A DNA stretch of 64,000 nucleotides from Litorimonas sp947503715. GTDB lineage: Bacteria > Pseudomonadota > Alphaproteobacteria > Caulobacterales > Maricaulaceae. This document shows, piece by piece, positions 17,558 to 26,632 of the stretch. The notes under the pieces were generated by a model that searched no databases, was not told where the DNA came from, and saw nothing but the letters and a program-made list of their open reading frames with translations. The position numbers and the translations under genes were made by a program. Location: positions 186,001 to 250,000 of the forward strand of contig NZ_CP189850.1 of NCBI RefSeq assembly GCF_050271975.1. Reading direction: 5' to 3'. Position 1 is the stretch's first letter; every line of letters begins with the position of its first letter.

Positions 17558-18394
17558 TTACCACGATAAATGTGGGGCAACATATCGCGCGGTAATGCCG
17601 TGTTGCTCCATCAGCATTTTGAACTTCCGCTCCGTCTCGCCGTAAAGACCATCCTGAATGAACAGGCAGTCATGGCCGTGGGCCTGCGCCCCGACGAGAT
17701 CGGTGAAGATATTATCGCCAATACAGAGGATGCGTTCCGGCGGCGGGACATGTCCCGTCACTTCGTCCAACCACGCACGACAGAGGCGGTAGATCGGCGC
17801 GTGAGGTTTACCCGCATAGACAACAGGGCCGCCCATATCCTCATACATCTTGGCCAGCGCGCCGCCGCACCAGACAATCTTATCGCCGACTTTGACCTTG
17901 ATGTCGGGATTGGCGCAGACGAGCGGAATGTTTCGCTCCCGGGCTTCGCCCAACAATTCCGTGTAATCATCCGGATGTTCATCATCATCGAACATACCCG
18001 TGCAGGAAATAAATTCCGCCGAATCGAGATCGGTGAAGTTAAGTTCCAATCCGGCGTAGAGAGCATCATCCCGCTCCGGTCCGATTTTAAATGCAGGCCC
18101 CGGCGCACGGCGGGCCAGCTCATCAATCGTCGCATCGCCGGAGGTCACAATGGCATCGTAGAACTCCCCCGGAACATTGAGTAGCTCAAAACTCGCGGGG
18201 ATCGTCATGGACGGGCGCGGGGAATTGGTGATGAGGACGACGGGCGCCCGTTCGCGGAACCGCTCGAGCGCTTCACAGGCCGCGATAAACGGCACTTTGC
18301 CATTATGGATCACGCCCCAAATATCGCAGAAAATCGCGTCATATTGATCGGCAATTTGCCCGAGGCCGGAAAGGGGGAGGAATGATTTTGTCAT
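17558..18394 (-). CDS. TIGR01459-type HAD hydrolase (NagD/class IIA-like)
   Basis: This 278-residue protein has the HAD motif I variant DAIFCDIWGVIHNG, motif II VVLITNSPRPS, and the C-terminal ERILCIGDNIFTDLVGAQAHG metal-binding loop. The arrangement with a large cap domain is that of class IIA HAD proteins and the alphaproteobacterial TIGR01459 family, of unknown substrate. ATG 18394 is preferred; a TTG at 18430 would add twelve residues without a ribosome site. It lies 30 bp upstream of the MaoC gene. Confidence 0.85.
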   Translation of the reverse strand: MTKSFLPLSGLGQIADQYDAIFCDIWGVIHNGKVPFIAACEALERFRERAPVVLITNSPRPSMTIPASFELLNVPGEFYDAIVTSGDATIDELARRAPGPAFKIGPERDDALYAGLELNFTDLDSAEFISCTGMFDDDEHPDDYTELLGEARERNIPLVCANPDIKVKVGDKIVWCGGALAKMYEDMGGPVVYAGKPHAPIYRLCRAWLDEVTGHVPPPERILCIGDNIFTDLVGAQAHGHDCLFIQDGLYGETERKFKMLMEQHGITARYVAPHLSW

Positions 18395-18443
18395 GGGTGG
18401 GGAGGTAGATTGGACCGAATGCAAATTCAATCTTCATAATACA

Positions 18444-18545
18444 TGTCATCGTCCGACTTGATCGGACGATCTATTCGATAACACTGCGAACGCGCCTGGG
18501 TTCAAATTTGCACAATGGATCCTCGGATCAAGTCCGAGGATTACA
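18444..18545. repeat. Bipartite palindromic (BIME-like) repeat
   Basis: Two hairpins face each other: ATCGTCCGA-CTTGA-TCGGACGAT (18448-18470) and ATCCTCGGA-TCAAG-TCCGAGGAT (18519-18541). Each has perfect nine-base arms, and the second loop is the reverse complement of the first, so the pair is an inverted couple of related REP units separated by about 48 bases. It fills the gap between the HAD and GFA genes. Similar CTTGATC-centred hairpins are common in alphaproteobacterial intergenic regions. Confidence 0.75.
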
Positions 18546-18565
18546 ATTGATGCTATACGGATGAG

Positions 18566-18952
18566 TTATGTTTCCGCCCTCAACCCCGCAATATTCCCTT
18601 CCCAATCGTCGCCATCAAAGGCGATCCGTCGCGCGACCTCCATCGTCCCGGCCTCCACGCATCGCAGGTTCACGCTCCACGCATCGGGATGGCTTCTTGG
18701 ACGGTAGAGGGGTTTTATGCCGCATATGTTGCAAAATTTATGTTTCGCCGCCCCCGTATTGAATGTGTAGGTCGTGAGCGCGTCATCCCCAAAGAGAAAG
18801 CGTAATTTCTCCTGCGGGACGAAGACGTGTTCATAGCCCGTCATGCGGCACATGGAACAATTACAGTCCGTCACATCGACCTTGGCGGGCGCGTCAAATT
18901 CAAATTGTACCGCGCCGCAATGACAGCCACCACGATGCGTGATGTCACTCAT
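18566..18952 (-). CDS. GFA family (S-glutathione-formaldehyde lyase-like) protein
   Basis: This 128-residue zinc protein has the family cysteines: GGCHCGAVQFEF, DCNCSMCRMTG and KFCNICGI. The founding member, Gfa of Paracoccus, was proposed to condense formaldehyde with glutathione, but most members have no assigned substrate. Its start overlaps the stop of the upstream metzincin-like lipoprotein by four bases, so the two are co-transcribed. Confidence 0.88.
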   Translation of the reverse strand: MSDITHRGGCHCGAVQFEFDAPAKVDVTDCNCSMCRMTGYEHVFVPQEKLRFLFGDDALTTYTFNTGAAKHKFCNICGIKPLYRPRSHPDAWSVNLRCVEAGTMEVARRIAFDGDDWEGNIAGLRAET

Positions 18953-21345
18953 CTTTCAGAGCCAATCGGGCTGCCGGGTGGGAGGCGTTTGGCGGGCACG
19001 ACGGGCGCAGAAGCCGTGGCCGGACGGGAGCGGAAGCGCCGGATTTCCGCCGCGACCCAATCATCCGCATCACGACCCGACGCATTCAGTGCCTCTGCAT
19101 AGGACCTCAGGGCCATATCCACGCGCGATTTGACAGCAGCATTCACATCCGCATCTGCGAGTTCCATCAGGGAATAGGCATAACGCGTCCGAACCGCCTG
19201 CGCGATTTCCGCAGTGCGACCGCGTGAGCCAGCGGACATCAGTTGTCGCTGTGTCGTGCGCAGGACTTCTTCCAGTCCCGGGTTTTGGCTGTCCCGCCGA
19301 TTAAATTCCACCAAACGCGCCGCGCGTTGCGGGTGGAGCAGCGCATCAAAGGTCAGGTTCGCCGCCGTATCCGCCGCCGCAATAACATCAAATGTCGGCG
19401 CTGCCGTAGACCGGAAAAGTTCACGATCCGAATCCGCAAAGGAGAAACTGCTGAGTGCAGGTGTTAGATGTTTGAGCGTCTCATCAGAAAGATCGAGTGC
19501 CGCCGGATCGAGTGTTTTCAACACCGCCGTCAAGGCCTTGCGTTGTTCTGCGGGCGCGACAATTTCTGCGGCGGGCGTCGTGTCACCATTCACGCCATAT
19601 CCGAATGTCATCCCGCCAATCGGCTTGGTCGCCGCCGCCGTTTGATATCGGTGATAGAGATAGATCGGCACGATCGCCGCATTCAAATCCGACAGCGGAC
19701 GGCCCCCGACGAGATTATTCGGCCCGAACTTATCGAGCGCAATCCGCCGCACGGCCATGACCTCATCCAATGTCGCCGCTGCGTCCGCACCATTATCCCA
19801 AACACTGCCCTGTGGATGACCCGTGCCCGCACTGCGCCCTTCTGGATCGGCGACATAGGTCAGACCGCTGGCATAGGCGGCTTTGACCAGGGCATCACGT
19901 TCATTTTTCGTGTGTTCACCATAAAGCCAGTCCGTCGTAAACATATCCCACGGTCCGACGCCGACACCGTAAGTGTTGGAGAAGTCCAACTCACCATTCG
20001 TCACCCGCACGTCCGGCGCGGGATAGTCCATGACTGTTGATTTATCATCGGAACTGCCCGCGAAATTATGCGCAAAGCCGAGGGCGTGGCCGACCTCATG
20101 CGCGGAGAGTTGACGAATACGGGCGAGTGCGAGTTGCACCGGATCATCGGCATCGCCGGAATCGGTCTTGGCCGCCCCCGCAAGCCCTTCGAAAATCATG
20201 CGGTCCTGCCGCACGCGCAAACTGCCGAGGTTCACATGACCTTTTAACATTTCACCCGTGCGCGGATCCGAAACGCCGCCGCCATAGGACCAGCCGCGCG
20301 TTTGGCGATGCACCCATTGGACGGTGTTATAGCGAATATCTAACGGGTGCGCGTCTTCGGGGAGTATCTCGACCTTATAGCCACCGGGAAAACCAGCTGC
20401 GGTAAAGGCCTCTTCCCACCAGCGCGCACCCTCGACGAGGGCCGAGCGAATGGGTTCGGGCGCACCGCCATCAATATAGAAAATGATCGGATCGATGACA
20501 TTGCCTTCCGCGTCTTTTTCCAAACGATAACGTCGTGCAAAACGCGTCTCGATCTGCGCGGAAAGCGGGGCGGAATAATTATAATGGACTTCCTCAATCG
20601 ACCCTGCGCGGGGGTCGGCTTTCAGGGACTCAAATCCTGCCTCGGGTAGGCGGACGAAACTGTGATGCTGGATAAGGGTAACATCTTTTCCATTGGCGGC
20701 CGTCGTCGCGACTTCGCGGCCTGCATCGGCGGAAGACAGTGTAAAGAAAACGTCGATTTCGACATTATCAGGGAAAGCGAATGTGTTTTTCATATCCACA
20801 AAGGTCCGGTCCTTCGCGACGGAAAAACTCCCCTGCTCAGCATCTTTCAAATATTGTACAAGATTGAGACTGTCCGCCGTCAGAAAATCCGTCATATCGA
20901 CCAACGGGCCTTTGCGCATGTCACTCGTGATCGGCAGCGCCGCAAGGAAAGACCGCGCAAAACTCTCGCGCACAGCCCGAGCCTCCAGCGGATTATCCGG
21001 CGCGGCCCGGTAGCGGAGATTTTCTCCCTCCACGATCATTTTATCGCCCATACGGCGAAAGACAATAATTCGCCCACTCTCGCCCCAGCCTCGGTCCAGA
21101 CCGACGGGGTTGGATCCCAGTCCGGCCGTCAACCGCGCGGAATGGATCATGCGCAGACTAACACCGTCCTTATCCGGTTTTGGCAGGCGGGCCAGCACGC
21201 GATTGGTTTTCTTATCAACATGAAGATTGATGAACCCCTCCCGATGTTCCAGCCCGGCCAGAGGTCCCGGTTTCGAGGAAGAATTCGTGCGGGGTTCACA
21301 TGCAGAGAGAAGGAGAATGAGGGGGAGGAGAAGGAGATAACGCAT
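18949..21345 (-). CDS. Zinc-dependent metalloprotease lipoprotein (DUF5117/DUF4953-like)
   Basis: This 798-residue protein begins at ATG 21345 with a lipoprotein signal and lipobox LLSAC. The gluzincin/metzincin zinc motif HEVGHALGFAH (HExxHxxGxxH) is near residue 415, preceded by the long beta-rich domain typical of these large bacterial metalloproteases and followed by an extended alpha-helical C-terminus. It is probably a periplasmic or outer-membrane-anchored endopeptidase. The frame extends upstream to 21447 but only the internal ATG gives a signal peptide. It is co-transcribed with the GFA gene. Confidence 0.85.
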   Translation of the reverse strand: MRYLLLLPLILLLSACEPRTNSSSKPGPLAGLEHREGFINLHVDKKTNRVLARLPKPDKDGVSLRMIHSARLTAGLGSNPVGLDRGWGESGRIIVFRRMGDKMIVEGENLRYRAAPDNPLEARAVRESFARSFLAALPITSDMRKGPLVDMTDFLTADSLNLVQYLKDAEQGSFSVAKDRTFVDMKNTFAFPDNVEIDVFFTLSSADAGREVATTAANGKDVTLIQHHSFVRLPEAGFESLKADPRAGSIEEVHYNYSAPLSAQIETRFARRYRLEKDAEGNVIDPIIFYIDGGAPEPIRSALVEGARWWEEAFTAAGFPGGYKVEILPEDAHPLDIRYNTVQWVHRQTRGWSYGGGVSDPRTGEMLKGHVNLGSLRVRQDRMIFEGLAGAAKTDSGDADDPVQLALARIRQLSAHEVGHALGFAHNFAGSSDDKSTVMDYPAPDVRVTNGELDFSNTYGVGVGPWDMFTTDWLYGEHTKNERDALVKAAYASGLTYVADPEGRSAGTGHPQGSVWDNGADAAATLDEVMAVRRIALDKFGPNNLVGGRPLSDLNAAIVPIYLYHRYQTAAATKPIGGMTFGYGVNGDTTPAAEIVAPAEQRKALTAVLKTLDPAALDLSDETLKHLTPALSSFSFADSDRELFRSTAAPTFDVIAAADTAANLTFDALLHPQRAARLVEFNRRDSQNPGLEEVLRTTQRQLMSAGSRGRTAEIAQAVRTRYAYSLMELADADVNAAVKSRVDMALRSYAEALNASGRDADDWVAAEIRRFRSRPATASAPVVPAKRLPPGSPIGSER

Positions 21346-21514
21346 AATGGGAGGTTTAGGCGGGATTATCGCGGGGTGAAAGAGGTTTTGCGGTGGAAGG
21401 GTTGATTTAGAAAATTGGGTCGCAATCATAGGCATAGAGGGCTGCAATCCCGCGATACCCGAAACTTAATCCTCGCTTTTGCAACGATAACATTTCTCGA
21501 AATCACATAGCTCT

Positions 21515-21628
21515 GTCACCCCGCACCAGCCCAAAGGGCGCAGATGCGGGGCCTAATGTTTACAGGGCCTTAGATTAGGTTTGCAGACGACAGGTCCCGC
21601 ATCTCCGCTGCGCTGCGTGCGGGATGAC
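21515..21628. repeat. Palindromic intergenic repeat, GTCATCCCGC family, copy 2
   Basis: The ends GTCACCCCGCA and TGCGGGATGAC are near-perfect reverse complements. The inner arms GATGCGGGGCCT (21543-21554) and AGGTCCCGCATC (21592-21603) pair with one G-T. The left half matches the copy at 7897-8008 almost base for base, so both derive from one dispersed element. Confidence 0.8.
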
Positions 21629-21729
21629 ATTTGGAGAGTGTCGCTGAAAAAGGTGGACAACCCCCGTTTATAAAGAGAATGATCCCCACTTATATAAGCT
21701 GTGTCATATTCATTCTCGTTCTTTCGGAC

Positions 21730-22012
21730 ACGGGACAGGCGAGGCCTCGCTTGCTGGTACTGAAGGACGGTGGGACTGAGCATCCGGCGGTGAGACGCCG
21801 GACTGTGCCGGGTCTTTTATGGCGAGTGCTCCGACACTGTCCGGTCTGGCTTGGTAGGCAAGTCAGGCCCGACAACTGTGACCACGCAGGACCGTTATAA
21901 CAAAAACCATCGCCGCGTGGCCGATGCCTTTGCGAAACTAACTACTCTTCGGTATCCGGCAGGGGTACCGGCCACGCGGGCTGTCCCGCTTATTTTGAGA
22001 GTCTCCTGCTGA
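21730..22012 (+). ncRNA. Candidate structured non-coding RNA, unidentified
   Basis: The segment has nested complementary arms unlike ordinary spacer DNA: TCCGGCG/CGCCGGA (21783-21789 with 21796-21802), an 11-bp perfect pair CCGCGTGGCCG (21913-21923) with CGGCCACGCGG (21969-21979), and an enclosing GCAGGA (21886-21891) with TCCTGC (22004-22009). The second unit (21886-22009) has a closing stem, a large internal bubble and a long upper arm, a shape reminiscent of 6S RNA, but no sequence match to 6S, RNase P, SRP, tmRNA or a known riboswitch was recognised. Strand and ends are uncertain; plus is suggested by thiE downstream. Confidence 0.4.
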
Positions 22013-22092
22013 CCCCAAGATGGGCAGTCGCAAAATCCGCTTGCCCGCACTCCCCTATTCCCATTTCCACTCAATCCCTCTACACGCCGCCC

Positions 22093-22740
22093 ATGACCGA
22101 ACCCTGCCAAATCTATCTGCTCACCCCGCCCTCCATCGACGATGTCCCGGCCTTCTGCGAGACACTCAAGACAACCCTCGCGGCGGCACCTGTCGCCTGT
22201 GTTCAGATCCGATTGAAAGACATCGCGCGTTCAGCCCTCATTCAAGCCGGAACGGCTATCACAGACATCTGTCATGCGGCGGGAGTCGAGGTTATTCTCA
22301 ACGATCATCCCGACCTCGTGGCGGAAATCGGCGCTGACGGCGCCCATATCGGGCAGGATGATATGGACTATTATTCATCCCGAGAGGTGCTTGGCGGGGA
22401 TGCCATTGTCGGCGTGACCTGTCATAATTCGAAGGAACTGGCCTTTGCCGCCGCGAAAGCCGGAGCAGATTATGTGGCCTTTGGCGCGTTTTTCGAGACG
22501 CCGACAAAGCAACCCAAGGCGAAAGCCGAGTTGGAGATTTTAACATGGTGGCACGAAGCCGTCGAAATACCGAGCGTCGCAATAGGCGGGATCACAGTGG
22601 ACAATGCGAAAGCCGTCATAGCGGCGGGCGCGGATTTTATCGCAGTCTGTTCGGGCGTCTGGTCACATCCGGATGGGCCCGCCGCAGCTGTGTCGCGCTT
22701 GTCGCAATTATGTGCGGAGCATACGCGCCCGCCGCATTAG
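22093..22740 (+). CDS. thiE: Thiamine phosphate synthase
   Basis: ThiE condenses the thiazole and pyrimidine precursors to thiamine phosphate. The 215-residue TIM-barrel protein shows CVQIRLKD, the Asp-rich LNDHPDLVAEIGADGAHIGQ motif binding the substrate, VGVTCHN, YVAFGAFFETPTK and AIGGI. Other thi genes are not adjacent. Its 3' end overlaps the next gene in another frame. Confidence 0.9.
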   Translation: MTEPCQIYLLTPPSIDDVPAFCETLKTTLAAAPVACVQIRLKDIARSALIQAGTAITDICHAAGVEVILNDHPDLVAEIGADGAHIGQDDMDYYSSREVLGGDAIVGVTCHNSKELAFAAAKAGADYVAFGAFFETPTKQPKAKAELEILTWWHEAVEIPSVAIGGITVDNAKAVIAAGADFIAVCSGVWSHPDGPAAAVSRLSQLCAEHTRPPH

Positions 22741-23696
22741 CGACGCCAACCCTGTCCAATCCGGCGGAAGTCGAGACGAATTTCCAAGTCGCACTGGACG
22801 CCTATAACGCCGGAAAGTTCTCAGAGGCTCTCGCCCTCTCGGAGACCGCCGCCAATCTTGGCAGTGCGGATGCCGCCGTCATGGCGGGATATATTCTGCG
22901 TTACGGTCAAGCCGGACGTACCGATATGGCGGGCGCCCGCGAGTGGTATGAAAAGGCCGCGTTTAAAGGTCATCCCGACGCCTATGTCGCCCTGGGTGAG
23001 ATGGGGATTCGCGAACAGGCGGGATTGACGAAAGCGGACGCAGTGTCCTGGTTGACCCGTGCTTCGGATGCAGGCCGCACGGATGCAATGCGGGCGCTGT
23101 CTGACCTCTACCGAACGGGTCAGGGGATTGATGCGAACACCGCAGAATCCAAACGCCTGTTAGAGCAAGCCTCGCAGAGTTTCGATGCAGATGCGACGAA
23201 ACGTTTGGGCGATAGCGTGTTTGAGAGCGATCCGCAGGCGGCGCTAAAACATTATGAGGCTGCGGCAAAGGATGGTCATATCGAAGCTGCCTATATTGCC
23301 GGTGTCATGTATGCCGAAAACTTTGACATTCGTCCAAATTCAGACCGATCTGCCGCGCTGCTGCGACAAGCGGCAAAGGGTGGGCATCCGGCGGCGATGG
23401 CCGATTACGGGCTGCTCGTCTATCAGGGTTACGGCGCGGCAAAGTCCATTGATGAGGCCGCCCAGTGGTTCCGCAAATCGGCTGAGGCGGGTGATGCGGA
23501 GGGACAATTTCTCTATGCGTTCACGCTCGCAAAAGGTGAAGGCGTTCCGGCCTCCATGGAAGACGCCTATTACTGGGTGCTGAAATCGGGTGAAACGGGC
23601 GTGGATGAGTATGACGCGGATAAGCGGACATTGCGCGAAGGATTGGAAGGCAAATTAGATCCTGCGACCATCGCGCGGGTGAAGGCAAAGCTTTAA
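22545..23696 (+). CDS. Secreted Sel1-repeat protein
   Basis: The mature part is a chain of about seven Sel1-like/TPR repeats (for example ARRDWYEKAA-like AREWYEKAAFKGHPDAYVALG, AAQWFRKSAEAGDAEGQFLY), a scaffold for protein-protein contacts, probably in the periplasm. The hydrophobic stretch RRSCVALVAIMCGAYAPAALA before ATPT is a signal peptide. The start is uncertain: ATG 22545 lies 196 bp inside thiE, whereas ATG 22710 would leave only a short signal. Either way the gene overlaps thiE and is coupled to it. Confidence 0.7.
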   Translation: MVARSRRNTERRNRRDHSGQCESRHSGGRGFYRSLFGRLVTSGWARRSCVALVAIMCGAYAPAALATPTLSNPAEVETNFQVALDAYNAGKFSEALALSETAANLGSADAAVMAGYILRYGQAGRTDMAGAREWYEKAAFKGHPDAYVALGEMGIREQAGLTKADAVSWLTRASDAGRTDAMRALSDLYRTGQGIDANTAESKRLLEQASQSFDADATKRLGDSVFESDPQAALKHYEAAAKDGHIEAAYIAGVMYAENFDIRPNSDRSAALLRQAAKGGHPAAMADYGLLVYQGYGAAKSIDEAAQWFRKSAEAGDAEGQFLYAFTLAKGEGVPASMEDAYYWVLKSGETGVDEYDADKRTLREGLEGKLDPATIARVKAKL

Positions 23697-24463
23697 AAGG
23701 CGCAGTCTAATTCGGCGTCGGGTTCCGTCGCAATATCGATGCGGAAACGACCCTCACCCGACATCTCGCCATAGGTTTCAATATTGGCTTTAATTCCGTC
23801 AAATGCCCTGTCAGTCGGCAATCCATTGGCAGACCAAACATTTAAAATGGGTTGGATCGGAAGCGTTCCTGTGGGGCGGTAATCCTGCCGCACCGACCAG
23901 AATTGCCACCAATCCTGATAGCGGATTTTATAATGTTTATAATTTGATCCGGCGATAAATGTATCGTCCAAAACTTCGGCATCGAAATAATCATCGGTCA
24001 GAATATCATGGAGTTCCTGTGGGGAGGTGCTGGCCACATCGATAATATAATTTTCGTACCAGTCATCACCATTGCCCTTGGCGGATTCAATCCCCTGCCA
24101 ATTCACACTGATCTTCGGTCCGGCCCACCAGCGGCCCGCGCCGGAGAAATTGATGTCATAGGAGGAGCAAAAACTCAGCGTGTCAGGGATTTTCGAAACG
24201 GGACGGGCTTTGAAATTCGGGTCCGCCAATCCGAAATCCAACCCGCCTTCGCGGTGGGATTGCGAGAGCGAGAACTCAAGTTCATCACCAATAATTTGTC
24301 GCGTGTGGGACCCATCAAATTTCTCACTTAACCAAACGGAGGAGGCTCGGTCTCCCAGGTTAAATTTTGTCTTATCGCTATAAATAGCAGACTGCGCAGG
24401 CCTTTCTGCGACAGTTTGACATCCGAACAGCACAAGGCCCGTAAACAAGACTAGAAAACGCAT
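23693..24463 (-). CDS. Hypothetical lipoprotein
   Basis: This 256-residue protein begins with a lipoprotein signal (MRFLVLFTGLVLFGC, lipobox LFGC). It is rich in Trp and Tyr, with WWAGPKISVNWQG and YQDWWQFWSVRQDY segments and no cysteine cluster, consistent with a secreted beta-sandwich or carbohydrate-binding-like domain. I do not recognise a family. It converges on the Sel1 gene with a four-base overlap and is divergent from the next gene, 29 bp away. Confidence 0.6.
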   Translation of the reverse strand: MRFLVLFTGLVLFGCQTVAERPAQSAIYSDKTKFNLGDRASSVWLSEKFDGSHTRQIIGDELEFSLSQSHREGGLDFGLADPNFKARPVSKIPDTLSFCSSYDINFSGAGRWWAGPKISVNWQGIESAKGNGDDWYENYIIDVASTSPQELHDILTDDYFDAEVLDDTFIAGSNYKHYKIRYQDWWQFWSVRQDYRPTGTLPIQPILNVWSANGLPTDRAFDGIKANIETYGEMSGEGRFRIDIATEPDAELDCAF

Positions 24464-24492
24464 AATTGAATCTATGAAGGGACAAGTGATTC

Positions 24493-25206
24493 ATGAAAAG
24501 ATTAATTTCCACTCTCATCGTTTTTCTAATGTCGGCCAGTATTGCGCAGGCACAAAATACGAGCGGAACGCATAGTCCAGTTGTCAAACCCGATGACAAA
24601 TCCGCGCAATATCGTATTGCTATTGATACCGATAATGACACCTTCGCCCAGCGTTTACATTTCCAGCAATCCATCAATGATCAACTCCGCTGGCGGGCGA
24701 TTGTACAGACGCGGGAAACATCAGATTCGGATGTAGACATTGATTATCTACGGGCGGAATTGCTGTGGCAGCTGACGCAGGATGACAGTCAGGATTATCA
24801 GACGGGCCTGCGCTTCGATTTCCGCGTCAGGCAAGGCGAGGACCGTCCGGCGCTCTTCGCTGTCAATTGGACGAATTCATGGAAAATCGGGAATGGCTGG
24901 GATATCCGCGCTATCGCAATTGGCGGTCTGGAAATGGGCGATGGGCGCGATGACGGCATATTGCTGGAAACACGCGCGCGTCTGAATAAAAAACTAGACG
25001 GGAATACCAGCCTTGGTCTGGAAATGTTCAATGATATAGGCACAACATCTGACATCCCGGGTTTTGATGATCAAGAGCACCAAATCGGGCCTTATATCTC
25101 GCAGAAAGTTACGCCCTCGACGACGCTACGTCTTGGAACGCTTTTCGGAGTAACGGAGAGTTCCAGCGATATGGACTTGCGGATTTTCGTCAATCAGAGC
25201 TTCTGA
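24493..25206 (+). CDS. Outer-membrane beta-barrel-like hypothetical protein
   Basis: This 237-residue protein has a clear signal peptide (MKRLISTLIVFLMSASIAQA|QN). The mature sequence alternates polar and aromatic residues in short strands (LRWRAIVQTRE, YQTGLRFDFRVRQ, WDIRAIAIGGLEM, TTLRLGTLFGVTE) and ends in Phe, the outer-membrane barrel signature. A small pore or surface protein is likely. No family is recognised. Confidence 0.6.
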   Translation: MKRLISTLIVFLMSASIAQAQNTSGTHSPVVKPDDKSAQYRIAIDTDNDTFAQRLHFQQSINDQLRWRAIVQTRETSDSDVDIDYLRAELLWQLTQDDSQDYQTGLRFDFRVRQGEDRPALFAVNWTNSWKIGNGWDIRAIAIGGLEMGDGRDDGILLETRARLNKKLDGNTSLGLEMFNDIGTTSDIPGFDDQEHQIGPYISQKVTPSTTLRLGTLFGVTESSSDMDLRIFVNQSF

Positions 25207-26598
25207 TCAGCCCGACATAAAGCTCTGTAATTTGGCCATAGCGCCCATACCATTATTGCGGAGTTTTTGCAGGATCGCGACCTTCTCCGTATCGGTCTCC
25301 TTCACATCGCTGACCATCTTCGAGAACCCGTCCAAACGGGACTCGCGCATCCAGTGGCGTAATTTCTTATTCTGCCCCCAAAGGACCTGATTCATCATAT
25401 TGGCTGCGGTCATGCGGATGAAGGTGTCGAGGTCGTCGGGGAGCGGCACGACGCCCATCAGCCCGTTCTTATCCGTCTCTAATTCAATATTACACTCGAT
25501 CCAGGCCGCCATCGCAGCGGAGAAAACAGGTTGGTAAGCGCGCACCGTTTGCGGCGTAATCACATCGCCGTTGAAGATCGGCTTGATGACATTGTCCTTG
25601 ATCGCACTGGCGGAGCAATCGACAATGACGTGACCAAGCCTCGGTTCCGTCCGGCCATTGACGAAAGTGATGTGGTCAGAGGTAATAGACGCGACACGGC
25701 CCTTACGGACGATGTCCTTAATTTTGCGAAGCTCGAACATTTCTGGCTCACTGATCGTCGCGCCGTGGAACATGGTCGGGCGGATATTCGGATCAATGCG
25801 CAGGAAATAGCCGCAGGCCTCAAGACGGTCATACATGTCAGATTTGGATGTCGCGGAGGCTATCGCCTCCATCATATTCGCCTGATTGCCGATGGTCTTT
25901 TCAAAGAACTCTGGGTCGGGCTGCGTGTTCTCGCGATTGATGAGCCAAGCATCACGGGACTTCACCCAGCGGATTTTCGCGGGCGGGACATTGTTTTCGA
26001 GCAGCCAGAGTAGCGCATCAATCCCCGTCTTACCGCCGCCAATCACGGTATAGCCTGAGGGCGCGGTCGTGATTTTCGGCAGGTCATTCAGCGGTATGAA
26101 TGTGACGTCTGCGTCCACCATGAAATTCGGTTTATGCGTGGACGGAACGGATGTATTAAGATGCGTGCAATCGACGAGCTTTTTATACTCAACCCCATAA
26201 TCCTGATCGCTCAGTTTGTGGCTGAATTTGCCCTCGCCCTGATAATCGCACATTGGGAAAAAGCGCACCCGTCCACTCGTCAAGAAACGCTGCCGCATAA
26301 CGTCTTCAAAATAGGCGAGGATTTCCGCGCCCGTCGCGAGGTCTCCGAGGCCCTTATTCAACCCGATCTCATCCCGACGACCTTGTGAAAGCTCACGCGA
26401 GTTCACGCCATAAAAGGCACTCGGTTGATGAAGGGTGACAAAAGGATAAGCGGAGTTCCAATGTCCACCCGGCTTGGCGAAACGGTCCACCATGATGATA
26501 TCAGCCTGCGGATTTTCATCCAGCAAGGTATCGACAAAGGCCATGCCCATGGCCCCGCTGCCGATAACGAGATAATCTGTCGAGAGCTGTTCTGTCAT
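25207..26598 (-). CDS. FAD/NAD(P)-binding flavoprotein (monooxygenase-like)
   Basis: This 463-residue protein begins with a Rossmann dinucleotide motif VIGSGAMGMAFVDTLL followed by the GGHW segment seen in flavin monooxygenases, and has a second nucleotide-binding motif YTVIGGGKTGIDAL near residue 185. Together these indicate an FAD- and NAD(P)H-binding oxidoreductase of the Baeyer-Villiger/N-hydroxylase type, although the full BVMO fingerprint is not present. The substrate is unknown. It converges on the beta-barrel gene with adjacent stops. Confidence 0.72.
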   Translation of the reverse strand: MTEQLSTDYLVIGSGAMGMAFVDTLLDENPQADIIMVDRFAKPGGHWNSAYPFVTLHQPSAFYGVNSRELSQGRRDEIGLNKGLGDLATGAEILAYFEDVMRQRFLTSGRVRFFPMCDYQGEGKFSHKLSDQDYGVEYKKLVDCTHLNTSVPSTHKPNFMVDADVTFIPLNDLPKITTAPSGYTVIGGGKTGIDALLWLLENNVPPAKIRWVKSRDAWLINRENTQPDPEFFEKTIGNQANMMEAIASATSKSDMYDRLEACGYFLRIDPNIRPTMFHGATISEPEMFELRKIKDIVRKGRVASITSDHITFVNGRTEPRLGHVIVDCSASAIKDNVIKPIFNGDVITPQTVRAYQPVFSAAMAAWIECNIELETDKNGLMGVVPLPDDLDTFIRMTAANMMNQVLWGQNKKLRHWMRESRLDGFSKMVSDVKETDTEKVAILQKLRNNGMGAMAKLQSFMSG

Positions 26599-26632
26599 AC
26601 GCAGACCCTAATGGCCTGCGCGGTCAACGCAA

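Larger units (their letters stand above)
21346..22092. other. Gene-free stretch with repeat and structured segment
   Basis: No credible protein gene is visible in these 747 bases on either strand; the small open frames lack family similarity and cross the structured parts. The stretch holds the palindromic repeat at 21515-21628 and a dense set of complementary arms from 21730 to 22010, described separately. The latter ends 83 bases before thiE. There is no TPP (thi-box) consensus upstream of thiE. Confidence 0.7.

Noticed and set aside
21730..22012. 6S RNA, RNase P, SRP or tmRNA assignment of the structured stretch
   Set aside because: No family-specific conserved sequence was found; only the fold of one half resembles 6S.
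21346..22092. TPP riboswitch upstream of thiE
   Set aside because: The CTGAGA and GATCTGG consensus of the thi box are absent; the GGACTGAGC string alone is too short.
25207..26598. True Baeyer-Villiger monooxygenase
   Set aside because: The full FxGxxxHxxxW fingerprint is not present, so only the general flavoprotein call is kept.
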